Assembly: GCA_001771505.1 (NCBI GenBank)
Contig: MEUA01000029.1
Coordinates: 1 to 47,151 of the forward strand
Direction: 5' to 3'
Source of the DNA: a candidate division WOR-1 bacterium RIFOXYB2_FULL_36_35
GTDB taxonomy: Bacteria; Margulisbacteria; WOR-1; XYC2-FULL-46-14; XYC2-FULL-37-10
Length of the DNA stretch: 47,151 nucleotides
The notes under the pieces: generated by a model
What the model saw: the letters and a program-made list of their open reading frames with translations, nothing else
Told to the model about the DNA's origin: nothing
Database searches by the model: none
Made by a program: the position numbers and the translations under genes
Shown: positions 8,602 to 16,269 of the stretch, piece by piece
How the letters are laid out: each line of letters begins with the position of its first letter
How positions within the stretch are numbered: the first letter of the stretch is position 1

Positions 8602-9602
8602 TAATTAATCCATCCTTTTGTTCTTAGAAAGTTTTTTAATCTTTCCTCTGAGTTTTTGAAATTAAATATTTCTGATTTTTCCAAGGCATACTCTCTGCAT
8701 TCTTTATAAAAAGCTTTATCTTCCAGCAGCTTCAATGCAAGTTGTATGGCTTTTTTGGTGTCAAATGGTTCTACGCAAAGTTTTGGAAATAAAAGTTTGT
8801 GGGTGGTTGTATGGGGGGTGCTTATACATGGGATTCCTGCGGCCGCGCAGTCTAGGCTATATCTATTCCACGACCACCTATAGTCCATATGGATTGATAT
8901 ATAAGCTTTTGCGTGATCTATGAAAAAATCCTGCCAACTTTTTGTTGGTTTGGATTCTAAGTTGACATTAAATTGTTTAGCAAGATTATTTTCTGTTTTA
9001 TAATCAGTGTTATAACTAAACCCTTTTAGTTTAGGGTTTAGTTTTTGGAGTTGTTTTAGCAAGAAGAAGTTTGTAAATCCCCCCTTACTGCTTGTAAATG
9101 TATTTTGAAACCCTATTAGAGGGCTCTTTTTTTCTGGAGAGATTAGATGGTTTTTTGCCCATTTGACAGGGAAAGGGACCCCGAGCCAAAAAACAGGTCT
9201 ATCTGTGATAGATTCGAAATGGGATATAGAATCAGAAATTAAGACTCCCAGAGCATCTACATTTTGATATGCTTTTACATATCCGACTCTTATTTTTGTG
9301 TTGTATTCATTGTCAGGAGAATGCAAGGATCCTTCTTGTACCCCTATAAGTTTTATGTGAGGGAATTTTTTCTTTATTTTTTCTATAAGATGAAAATTGT
9401 GATGTCTAAGCTCTATCATTGCTATTTTGTAATCTTTAATTTTTGATAGCAATCGTAGAAGACAAGAGTTATAAGTATCCCCATTTGTTGCGGAAGCCCA
9501 TGCTTGTATATCGTGGCTTTCTCTTGTCCATTGTCCACAATGCGGTTGGCAGGAAAGAAAAACTAGGCTTAATGGTCCACCCTTTTTCTTATTTGTAAAC
9601 AT
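8601..9602 (-). CDS. Glycosyltransferase, GT-B/GT4-like
   Basis: This 333-residue protein lacks a signal peptide. The C-terminal half has the pattern of a GT-B donor domain: YISIHMDYRWSWNRYSLDCAAAGIPCIST, then a short helix and VEPFDTKKAIQLALKLLED. The N-terminal half is divergent, with a LIGVQEGSLHSP loop. The gene starts 8 bp after the LpxB-like gene ends and overlaps the next gene by one base, so it is the middle of a tight operon. The specific sugar cannot be read from the sequence. Confidence 0.7.
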   Translation of the reverse strand: MFTNKKKGGPLSLVFLSCQPHCGQWTRESHDIQAWASATNGDTYNSCLLRLLSKIKDYKIAMIELRHHNFHLIEKIKKKFPHIKLIGVQEGSLHSPDNEYNTKIRVGYVKAYQNVDALGVLISDSISHFESITDRPVFWLGVPFPVKWAKNHLISPEKKSPLIGFQNTFTSSKGGFTNFFLLKQLQKLNPKLKGFSYNTDYKTENNLAKQFNVNLESKPTKSWQDFFIDHAKAYISIHMDYRWSWNRYSLDCAAAGIPCISTPHTTTHKLLFPKLCVEPFDTKKAIQLALKLLEDKAFYKECREYALEKSEIFNFKNSEERLKNFLRTKGWIN

Positions 9603-9610
9603 GGTTGAGA

Positions 9611-10816
9611 TTATTTTACCTCATCTTGAATATATTGAGAAATTTGGTTTACTGCCCCTCCCTTGTCCATCCTCTCTTTGCCTATTTCTGATATGTGGTT
9701 ATATCTTGCAGCATCATTTAAAATTGCAACTGTCTCTTTTGCTATGGCCGTCCATAGTTGCGCCATTTTACCCCGATTATTCATAGACGAACAGAATTCT
9801 CGCAGAGTGTTGGAAATTTTCCCAGGTATGAATCCCGATTTTCTAATCGGGGTGAATAATTGGGGTTTATGGGAGGGTTCAACCAACGTTAGAGCATCTC
9901 CCAATAATTCTTTTTGCGCAAGGGCAAATTTTTTGTTGTATTGCGAGCCTCTACTTAAAAAAGAGATAACCGGCTTGCCGATTCCCGCGGCTTGCTCATT
10001 GCCGGTTCCCGACAGTCCGATTATGATGTCCGCATTGTAAATTAAGGTTTCGAAGGATTGGGGTTGCATTTGTTGGGGCGAATTGCAATACGCTTTTACG
10101 GATTTGCATGCTACCAAAAATCGGAAATTTTTATCAATTTTCGACAATTCTTTCGCAATTTTTCCAAAATCTTCAATATTTTTTGGTATATCTTCTTTTC
10201 TTGTTCCGGGAAGAAAACCTATGATCTTTTCACCATCTTTTTTCTCAATTATTTCATAACTTCCAATCCCGTCCATCAATGGGTTTCCCTTGTAAACCGC
10301 ATTAATACCATCTTTTTTAAGGGAATTTGATGTATGGGCATCTCTTGCAAAAACAATCTTTGCGTATTTTTTTAATAGCCACTTTTCCCATGGAGTGTAA
10401 TTGTATCCAAATGTTTTGTAATAGTCTGATTTGTTTACTCCTACAAATATAAAGGGGATTTTTGTAATCAATGCTGCAAAGATTGGCACAATATCTCCAA
10501 TTGCTACAACAAGGTCAAATTGGCCCCTTAATTTTTTTAAAGTTTTTATTTGCAAATACAACAGGCCAAGAAGACCGCTTATAATATCTTTTGGCAAGGC
10601 TAACAAATTTCTTGCTGAAAATCCTCCACTGGGAAGAGATTTTCTGGGGCCGAGAAGGTTTATCGGTTGGGACGGTTCGCGAAACGCCCCTACAACGGCG
10701 CCATCCCCAACCATTGGCATGACGCTGACATCAATATCCGTTGGCAATTTTTCTATTATTTTTGCGGCTGTTTGGTCTTCTCCATGACCGTTTGTAATAA
10801 ATAATATTTTTTTCAT
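9611..10816 (-). CDS. LpxB-related glycosyltransferase (lipid-A-disaccharide synthase-like) with three repeat-derived insertions
   Basis: The N-terminus MKKILFITNGHGEDQTAAKII and the motif LLGPRKSLPSGGF match the 'lipid-A-disaccharide synthase-related' family. A GLSGTGNEQAAGIGKPVISF donor loop lies near residues 265-285. Three stretches look foreign: residues 41-50 (a GGGGCG...CGCCCC-type palindrome at 10667-10696), about 242-253 (a GCGAATTGCAATACGC palindrome near 10060-10095), and 317-350 (a 100-bp palindromic element, 9769-9868). All three keep the frame, so the gene stays open for 401 codons. Whether the protein still works is unknown; retention in the operon suggests it may. Confidence 0.8.
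   Translation of the reverse strand: MKKILFITNGHGEDQTAAKIIEKLPTDIDVSVMPMVGDGAVVGAFREPSQPINLLGPRKSLPSGGFSARNLLALPKDIISGLLGLLYLQIKTLKKLRGQFDLVVAIGDIVPIFAALITKIPFIFVGVNKSDYYKTFGYNYTPWEKWLLKKYAKIVFARDAHTSNSLKKDGINAVYKGNPLMDGIGSYEIIEKKDGEKIIGFLPGTRKEDIPKNIEDFGKIAKELSKIDKNFRFLVACKSVKAYCNSPQQMQPQSFETLIYNADIIIGLSGTGNEQAAGIGKPVISFLSRGSQYNKKFALAQKELLGDALTLVEPSHKPQLFTPIRKSGFIPGKISNTLREFCSSMNNRGKMAQLWTAIAKETVAILNDAARYNHISEIGKERMDKGGAVNQISQYIQDEVK
9769..9868. repeat. 100-bp CCCCGAT-type palindromic element, in frame inside the LpxB-like gene
   Basis: It is about 92% identical by eye to the intergenic copy at 13893-13992, sharing the inner segment ATTCATAGACGAACAGAATT and the arms around CTAATCGGGGTGAATAAT. 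It encodes about 34 residues of the surrounding protein without a stop on the minus strand. Confidence 0.85.
10060..10095. repeat. Short GGGGCG...-type palindrome inside the LpxB-like gene
   Basis: The segment contains TTGGGGCGAATTGCAATACGC, a near palindrome centred on ATTGCAAT. It encodes part of the Gln-rich CNSPQQMQPQS stretch. It resembles the other GGGGCG-type insertion at 10667 in the same gene. Confidence 0.45.
10667..10696. repeat. Short GGGGCG...CGCCCC-type palindrome inside the LpxB-like gene
   Basis: The arms GGGACGGTTCGCG and CGAAACGCCCC are imperfect complements around TTCGCGAA. It encodes VVGAFREPSQ (residues 41-50), placed where relatives run directly from the 'GDG/GEG' turn to the 'GP-x-K-x-LPSGGF' motif. 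Confidence 0.5.
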
Positions 10817-10868
10817 AATCTATTTTTTTGTGTCATTTCAGCAAAACCTAAAGACTTCTTTATCCTGA

Positions 10869-10951
10869 GGGATTGTTACATAATACCACCCCAAACTTCA
10901 GTCTATTCTTTACAAGTCACCACACAAAAATTTGGTTTTGCAATAGTTCCC
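10869..10951. mobile_element. Degenerate MITE derivative
   Basis: The ends GGGATTGTTACATAAT and CAATAGTTCCC are decayed versions of the MITE inverted repeats. The interior starts with ACCACCCCAAACTTCAGTCT, like the variant at 6200. It fills the gap between the msbA-like and LpxB-like genes. Confidence 0.5.
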
Positions 10952-10954
10952 TGA

Positions 10955-12673
10955 TTATATTTTAAACTGCATTTCATAAAGAGTCTTATAAATGCCGCTT
11001 TTTGATAAGAGCTCTTCATGTTTGCCTACTTCTACAATTTGACCTTTATCTAAAACAACTATTTTAGTTGCATGTTGAACTGTAGATAATCTGTGAGCAA
11101 TTACGATGGTTGTCCTGTTTTGCATAAGGTGGTCTATTGCCTCTTGAACTAATTTTTCAGATTCAGTATCAAGAGAGGATGTTGCTTCATCAAAAATCAA
11201 TATTTTGGGGTTTCTCAAAAGCGCTCGGGCAATTGCGATTCTCTGTTTCTCTCCTCCTGAGAGTCTTATTCCTCTTTCTCCGACAAGAGTATCGTACCCT
11301 GCTTGAAAAGAAGCTATGAAATCATGTGCATTTGCCATGACAGCTACTTTTTCAACCTCTTCTTGTGTCGCATCTATTTTTGCATAAGATATGTTATCTT
11401 TTATTGTTCCTGAAAAAAGGATCGTCTCTTGGGGGACTATCCCCATACATTTTCTAAGATCATATATTTTAAGATCCCTAATGTCGTTGTTGTCTATCAA
11501 TATTTCTCCGCTTTTTACATCATAAAATCTTGGGATTAAATTGACTAGAGTAGATTTACCGGAACCCGATCTTCCTACAATTGCCACTGTTTCTCCGGTA
11601 TTTACAGCAAGACTTATATTTTTTAAGACTTCCGCATCGTTTTCGTAAGAAAAAGAGACATTTTTTAACTCCAGTTTGCCTTCTACAATATCTAGGGCTT
11701 TTGCATTGGGCTTTTCTATAACTGATGGAGTTATATCGATTACTTCAAATAACCTATCTGCTGATGCAAGCGCCCCTTGGATGGAAATTGAAATAGCTCC
11801 TAGCCTCGAAACAGGATCGGCGAGAAGGGCAATTCCCGAAAAAAAAGCGATTAAATTTGTGGAGGATAATCTTCCCGATACAACTTCAACCCCCCCGTAC
11901 CATATAAGCCCCAAAATGGCTACCATCTGTATAAAGGCAAGCAGCGGTGTTTGTGTTACGTTTATTTGTGCCTGTTTCATAAATGCCCAAAAATTTTGTT
12001 CATTTTCCTTATGGAATTTTTCAACTTCATGTTTTTCCATGGCAAAAGATTTTATAACTCTAACTCCGGCTACTTTTTCTTGAAGAATTGAAGAGACATC
12101 GGCAATTTTTCTTTGAGCATGGTGTGACACTTTTCTCATCTCGCTCCCAAAGTAACTGATAAAAATGCCCAAGAAAGGAATTACTATTAAAGTTAAAAGT
12201 GTTAATCTCCAGTTTAAATAGAAGAGATATCCCAGCACGCCAAACAGGGTTATTATATTAGGGGTTGTTTCTGTTATGGTTCCGACAATTGTTGATTGAA
12301 TTGTTTGTATATCACTTAGAAGGCGGGAAATAATATCTCCGGTTCTCCATGAGCTGAAAAAATCAAGAGATAAATCTTGCATATGAGTATACACTTTTAA
12401 CCTTAAATCTGTTATTACCCTATAGCCTACAAAATTCATAAGATATCCCTGTCCGTAAGTAACAAAGCCTCTTAGAAAATAGATGCCAAGCGCTATTAAC
12501 GCAGTTATATTAAGGAGATAGAAATCCTTGTTCCCAATGGCCTCTGATATTTTAGCGACAAGAGGGATTATTGCTATGTTACATAAACTAAAAAAGATCA
12601 TACATATTAAAGCACCTAATATGGTTCTTTTATATGGTTTTAGATAGCTTAATAATCTAATAAATGTTTTCAT
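10955..12673 (-). CDS. msbA: MsbA-like ABC exporter (fused permease-ATPase)
   Basis: This is a half-transporter of 572 residues. Six hydrophobic helices fill residues 15-310, and an ATPase domain has Walker A GRSGSGKSTL (about 368-377), signature LSGGEKQRIAIARAL (about 475) and Walker B ILIFDEATSSLD. Family members flip lipid A or other glycolipids, and sitting directly downstream of lpxB makes lipid A precursor export the likeliest role. The ATG overlaps the lpxB stop by 4 bp (ATGA), so they are co-translated. Specificity cannot be proved from sequence; related multidrug exporters look similar. Confidence 0.88.
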   Translation of the reverse strand: MKTFIRLLSYLKPYKRTILGALICMIFFSLCNIAIIPLVAKISEAIGNKDFYLLNITALIALGIYFLRGFVTYGQGYLMNFVGYRVITDLRLKVYTHMQDLSLDFFSSWRTGDIISRLLSDIQTIQSTIVGTITETTPNIITLFGVLGYLFYLNWRLTLLTLIVIPFLGIFISYFGSEMRKVSHHAQRKIADVSSILQEKVAGVRVIKSFAMEKHEVEKFHKENEQNFWAFMKQAQINVTQTPLLAFIQMVAILGLIWYGGVEVVSGRLSSTNLIAFFSGIALLADPVSRLGAISISIQGALASADRLFEVIDITPSVIEKPNAKALDIVEGKLELKNVSFSYENDAEVLKNISLAVNTGETVAIVGRSGSGKSTLVNLIPRFYDVKSGEILIDNNDIRDLKIYDLRKCMGIVPQETILFSGTIKDNISYAKIDATQEEVEKVAVMANAHDFIASFQAGYDTLVGERGIRLSGGEKQRIAIARALLRNPKILIFDEATSSLDTESEKLVQEAIDHLMQNRTTIVIAHRLSTVQHATKIVVLDKGQIVEVGKHEELLSKSGIYKTLYEMQFKI

Positions 12674-13824
12674 TTTTCATTTGTAAATTGATCCCTTATT
12701 ATGGATTCCACAATCTTCTCTGACGCATCAGCAACCTGCATGCTGGCCTTAAGCATTCCCGAAGTCCTCTTCAACGTTTCTTTATCTTCAATTAAGTTTA
12801 GTATATGTTGCACTATTTTTTGTGGTTTTATCTTTCCTCTGAATTCAGGAATGATTTCTTTTTTTGTTTTGATGTTGGGAAGCGCAAAATATTTTGTTTT
12901 AGTATTTATTATTTTGGCTATTGTCCTTTTTATTAATTTGCCCACAACAGGTATTGATGTTATATAATTTGCAAGCCCTTCCAGTGGAATTGCATCTGGA
13001 TTATCTAGTGGAAAAATCATAATAGTTGGAATCCCAAGAACAGCAAGTTGCGCTGTGTTTGTGCCGGGAATTGTTATTGCCATATCAGAAGCTCTAATTG
13101 AATCTAAGTAAGCAAAAACATCAAAAACATTGTGTTCTTTGAATTGCTCAAAATCTTTTATTGAGTTAAATGGAGAGATTATCAGCATTAGTTGGATTTT
13201 CGGCCTTTCTTTTTTTAAAAGAATCCCTATCTTTTCATATATTGGCAAAATATGATTTATTTCCCACATCCTGCTTCCCGGAAGCATGGCAAGAACCGGA
13301 TCTTCTTTATTTGTCTTCCATTTTTTCTGTGCTTCTTCTTTTGTTGTAATGTACGGAAGTTCCGTCATTAAGTCTCCAACTTCAAGGAGTTTTTGAGGGG
13401 GGATCTTCTTTTTAAAAGGTTTTGCGTCTGGCACGAAAAATTTTTCGTAGGATGATATCCATTTTACAAACTTACCTGCAAGATAGGCGTAAGCCTTATA
13501 ATTTAATCTGCTTGCCAGGAGTTTAGCATGTAAAAGGTCTCCACCTATAAAAAGAACAAAACCATCTTTTTTAAATGCGATTTCTTTTTTTAGAGATTTT
13601 CCAAGCAACCATTTTTTGTAATCTTCAGGAGGGATAATATAATCAACTTTTAATTTGTTTTGCGCAAATTCAATCTCTCTTCCTGATGAATATTGACATG
13701 GGGTTAAAACCAGGATAATGCGACTTTCCGGAAGTTTTTGTCTGAATTTCTGGATAATGGGCATTGCAAGAGCAGAAAGCTCTCCAGGGCTATTTGCAAC
13801 TATTACTATATCAAAATTTTGCAT
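12670..13824 (-). CDS. lpxB: Lipid-A-disaccharide synthase (LpxB) family glycosyltransferase
   Basis: This 384-residue GT19-type protein starts IVIVANSPGELSALAMPII (the family's 'GE-x-SG' position reads GELSA). It has LAMLPGSRMWEINHILPIY near residue 195-215, the signature 'LPGSR-x-x-E' loop. It also has AITIPGTNTAQLAVLGIPTIMIF, matching the 'SGT-x-x-LE' donor region with Asn/Thr changes. LpxB joins two acylated glucosamines to make lipid A disaccharide. The Ser-to-Pro and other drifts leave room for a related role. Its neighbours are the msbA-like gene (overlapping) and a second LpxB-like gene in the same run. Confidence 0.8.
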   Translation of the reverse strand: MQNFDIVIVANSPGELSALAMPIIQKFRQKLPESRIILVLTPCQYSSGREIEFAQNKLKVDYIIPPEDYKKWLLGKSLKKEIAFKKDGFVLFIGGDLLHAKLLASRLNYKAYAYLAGKFVKWISSYEKFFVPDAKPFKKKIPPQKLLEVGDLMTELPYITTKEEAQKKWKTNKEDPVLAMLPGSRMWEINHILPIYEKIGILLKKERPKIQLMLIISPFNSIKDFEQFKEHNVFDVFAYLDSIRASDMAITIPGTNTAQLAVLGIPTIMIFPLDNPDAIPLEGLANYITSIPVVGKLIKRTIAKIINTKTKYFALPNIKTKKEIIPEFRGKIKPQKIVQHILNLIEDKETLKRTSGMLKASMQVADASEKIVESIIRDQFTNEK

Positions 13825-13839
13825 TTTACTTATAAGTAT

Positions 13840-13848
13840 ATTATAACA
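13840..13848 (-). promoter_or_regulatory. Extended -10 box of lpxB
   Basis: On the minus strand this reads TGTTATAAT, 15 nt before the lpxB ATG. No clear -35 or Shine-Dalgarno was seen. Confidence 0.5.
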
Positions 13849-13892
13849 GAGATAATCTGCTCTTACACTTTACACCTGTTTTCTCTTTGAGT

Positions 13893-13992
13893 TAACCCCG
13901 ATTATTCATAGACGAACAGAATTCTAGCAGAGTGTTGGAAATTTCCCCAGGTATGAACCCCGATTCCCTAATCGGGGTGAATAATCAGGGTT
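13893..13992. repeat. 100-bp CCCCGAT-type palindromic element (intergenic reference copy)
   Basis: It runs from TAACCCCGATTATTCATAG to CGGGGTGAATAATCAGGG. It lies between lpxB and corA, and its right edge overlaps the corA stop codon. It is nearly identical to the copy inside the LpxB-like gene. Confidence 0.85.
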
Positions 13993-14983
13993 AAAACCAA
14001 TGTTTTTTTCTGAAGAACAAAAGCATTGAAAAAACGACAATCAGGATTAGAGCCCAAATTGAAAAATAACCGTATCTCCATGTGAGCTCGGGCATATAGT
14101 GAAAATTCATTCCATAGATGCTGGAGATGAATGTGAGGGGCATGAATATAGTAGAAAAAATCGTAAGCACCTTCATTACTTCGTTTATTTTATTGTTTAC
14201 AGTAGATAAATAGACTTCCAGCATTGATGCAGTCATATCGCGGGATGTTTCCAGGTTTTCCATGATTTGCACCGTATGATCATACACATCGCGGATGTAA
14301 ATACGGGTTCCCGGTTGAATTAAGCGTGATTCACCCCGCTGAAGGGAGTTTAAAACTTCTCTGAGAGGCCAAATCGATTCCCGAATAGACAACATATCCC
14401 TTCTGAGTTTTTGAATATGCAAAAGGAGCTCTTTTTCTCCGCGATTAAAAATCTCCTCTTCAAGAAGCTCAACTTTTTCTCCATACGATTTTAAAATATT
14501 AAAATAATTATCGATCAAAGCATCTATTATACGATAAGCAAGATAGTCGGTGCCGGATTCCCTCAATCGGGTTCCTCCCGTCCTAATCCTTTTTTTAGTG
14601 GGCTCTAAAATCTGGTCAATTGTTGATCCATGACTGAATGTGATAACGTAATTATCCCCCAAAATTAAATCCACTGCTTCGGAAGAGACTTCGTCGGTTT
14701 CGGCCGAATAGGACATGGTGGTCAAAAGTATAAAAAGATAATTGCCGTGGTCTTCGATTTTTGACCGTTTGTTTTGTTCCAAAAGACTTTCACGGACTAG
14801 TTGATGGAGATTGTAGCAATTGCTTATTTTTTCCAGTAATTGTTCGGAACTGACATCTTTAACTTCGATCCATGTGATTCCGCTTTTATCTTTGTAATTT
14901 ACACATTCATCAAAAGAGGCCTTTTCTTCGGAATATTTATCTTTGTCGTAGTTATAAATTGTAATTTTTTGTTCGCTTATCAT
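13991..14983 (-). CDS. corA: CorA-type Mg2+/Co2+ transporter
   Basis: This 330-residue protein has the CorA architecture: a large cytoplasmic alpha/beta domain, a long helix (residues about 200-270) and two C-terminal membrane segments. The selectivity motif YGMNF is at 290-294 and the positively charged tail is RKKHWF. It would form a homopentameric channel for Mg2+ in the inner membrane. Its ATG overlaps the thrC stop by one base, an operon pairing without an obvious metabolic link. The stop codon borders a palindromic repeat. Confidence 0.93.
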   Translation of the reverse strand: MISEQKITIYNYDKDKYSEEKASFDECVNYKDKSGITWIEVKDVSSEQLLEKISNCYNLHQLVRESLLEQNKRSKIEDHGNYLFILLTTMSYSAETDEVSSEAVDLILGDNYVITFSHGSTIDQILEPTKKRIRTGGTRLRESGTDYLAYRIIDALIDNYFNILKSYGEKVELLEEEIFNRGEKELLLHIQKLRRDMLSIRESIWPLREVLNSLQRGESRLIQPGTRIYIRDVYDHTVQIMENLETSRDMTASMLEVYLSTVNNKINEVMKVLTIFSTIFMPLTFISSIYGMNFHYMPELTWRYGYFSIWALILIVVFSMLLFFRKKHWF

Positions 14984-16041
14984 TATGCTGCATACCCCAA
15001 TTCTTTAACTACGGCAGAAATCGAGCATGTAATACTTTTTGGCTTTAATGTCGAATGTTTGACTGCTGTGTCCGGATCTTTCAATCCGTGTCCTGTGAGG
15101 ATGCAGACCACTTTTGCGCCTTTTTGAATTTCTCCAGACTCGCATTTTTTAAGCAGTCCAGCGATCGATGCTGCTGACGCAGGTTCGCAAAAGACGCCCT
15201 CTGCCGATGCGACAAGATTGTAGGCAGAAAGAATCTCTTCATCTGTGACGCCAGAAATTGATCCTCCGGATTCCTCTTTTGCTGTAACCGCCTGTTTCCA
15301 TGAAGCCGGATTGCCTATCCTTATTGCGGTTGCGATTGTCTCCGGATTTTCGACGGGATGTCCAAGTACAATAGGGGCTGCCCCTGCGGCTTGAAATCCT
15401 GTCATTTTTGGAAGTTTATTAATCTTTTTTCTATTATAATATTCTTTGTACCCTTTCCAATAGGCTGTAATATTTCCTGCATTTCCAACGGGGATACAGT
15501 GATAGTCGGGGACAAAACCTAGCTGGTCGCAAATTTCAAAAGCCCCCGTTTTTTGACCTTCTATTCTATAGGGATTGATTGAGTTTACAATTTCGATCGG
15601 ATATTTTTCTCCAAGTTCGCGGACAAGATTTAATGCCTGATCAAAATTTCCGTCGACTTCAAAAACTTTTGCTCCGTGCATCATCGCCTGCGCAAGTTTT
15701 CCGAGAGCGATCTTCCCTTTTGGTATAATTACTATGCAATCAAGCCCCGCGCGGGCAGAGTAGGCGGCGGCGGATGCAGAGGTGTTTCCTGTCGAAGCGC
15801 AGACTACCGCTTTCATCTTCTTTTCAACCGCTTTTGTAATTGCCATGCACATCCCACGGTCTTTAAATGAACCGGTAGGATTTGCCCCTTCGTATTTTAA
15901 GTAAACTTCACATTGAGTGAGCTCAGAGATTTTGTTTGTCTTGATAAGAGGGGTATTTCCCTCATAAAAAGTTACAACAGGACTCTTTTCATTGACAGGT
16001 AAAAAATCCCTATAAGTTTCAATTACGCCTTTGTATTTCAT
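14983..16041 (-). CDS. thrC: Threonine synthase
   Basis: This 352-residue PLP enzyme is of the short ThrC type. [10 protein letters not shown] carries the PLP lysine (Lys60), [19 protein letters not shown] follows, and [16 protein letters not shown] binds phosphate. It converts O-phosphohomoserine to threonine. Its length and motifs are standard. It shares a pathway with aspartate kinase (lysC at 21099). It overlaps corA downstream. No T-box or other leader is visible in the 230 bp upstream, which holds repeats only. Confidence 0.93.
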   Translation of the reverse strand: MKYKGVIETYRDFLPVNEKSPVVTFYEGNTPLIKTNKISELTQCEVYLKYEGANPTGSFKDRGMCMAITKAVEKKMKAVVCASTGNTSASAAAYSARAGLDCIVIIPKGKIALGKLAQAMMHGAKVFEVDGNFDQALNLVRELGEKYPIEIVNSINPYRIEGQKTGAFEICDQLGFVPDYHCIPVGNAGNITAYWKGYKEYYNRKKINKLPKMTGFQAAGAAPIVLGHPVENPETIATAIRIGNPASWKQAVTAKEESGGSISGVTDEEILSAYNLVASAEGVFCEPASAASIAGLLKKCESGEIQKGAKVVCILTGHGLKDPDTAVKHSTLKPKSITCSISAVVKELGYAA

Positions 16042-16062
16042 ATAAAATTGAATGAAAAATTA

Positions 16063-16113
16063 AAAATGATCTAATGACTAATGAAATACAATTCCATAAC
16101 TCATTAGTCATTT
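16063..16113. repeat. 7-bp tandem array and inverted partner between thrC and hisS
   Basis: Units AAAATGA, TCTAATG, ACTAATG run from 16063. The complement TCATTAGTCATT (16101-16112) pairs perfectly with AATGACTAATGA (16073-16084), giving a 12-bp stem with a 16-nt loop. It belongs to the degenerate heptamer family seen elsewhere in the window. Confidence 0.6.
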
Positions 16114-16114
16114 T

Positions 16115-16207
16115 TAACCCCGATTATAGAAATTTGCCAACTGCCTACTTGAACCCCGATTAGGATAATCGAGGTGAATTCTGTTAGTCTATGAATAATC
16201 GGGGTTC
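16115..16207. repeat. CCCCGAT-type palindromic element upstream of hisS
   Basis: It starts TAACCCCGATTATAG and ends TATGAATAATCGGGGTTC, with an inner ACCCCGATTAGGATAATCGA palindrome. It follows the heptamer array directly. Confidence 0.75.
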
Positions 16208-16250
16208 TTCATTATTTTATAAAAGTATATCATGACTTTATGTTTTTTTG

Positions 16251-16259
16251 TGTTATAAT
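16251..16259 (+). promoter_or_regulatory. Extended -10 box of hisS (leaderless)
   Basis: TGTTATAAT ends 10 nt before the ATG at 16270. No Shine-Dalgarno fits in between, so the transcript probably starts within a few bases of the start codon. Confidence 0.6.
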
Positions 16260-16269
16260 TTTCAAAAAT

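Noticed and set aside
9663-10040. 125-codon frame on the plus strand containing NPDFLIGVNN
   Set aside because: It is antisense to the LpxB-like gene; the recognisable peptide comes from the palindromic repeat, which reads similarly in several frames.
16042-16269. T-box or attenuator upstream of hisS or thrC
   Set aside because: The region holds only a heptamer array and a palindromic element; the -10 box is 10 nt from the hisS start, leaving no room for a leader.
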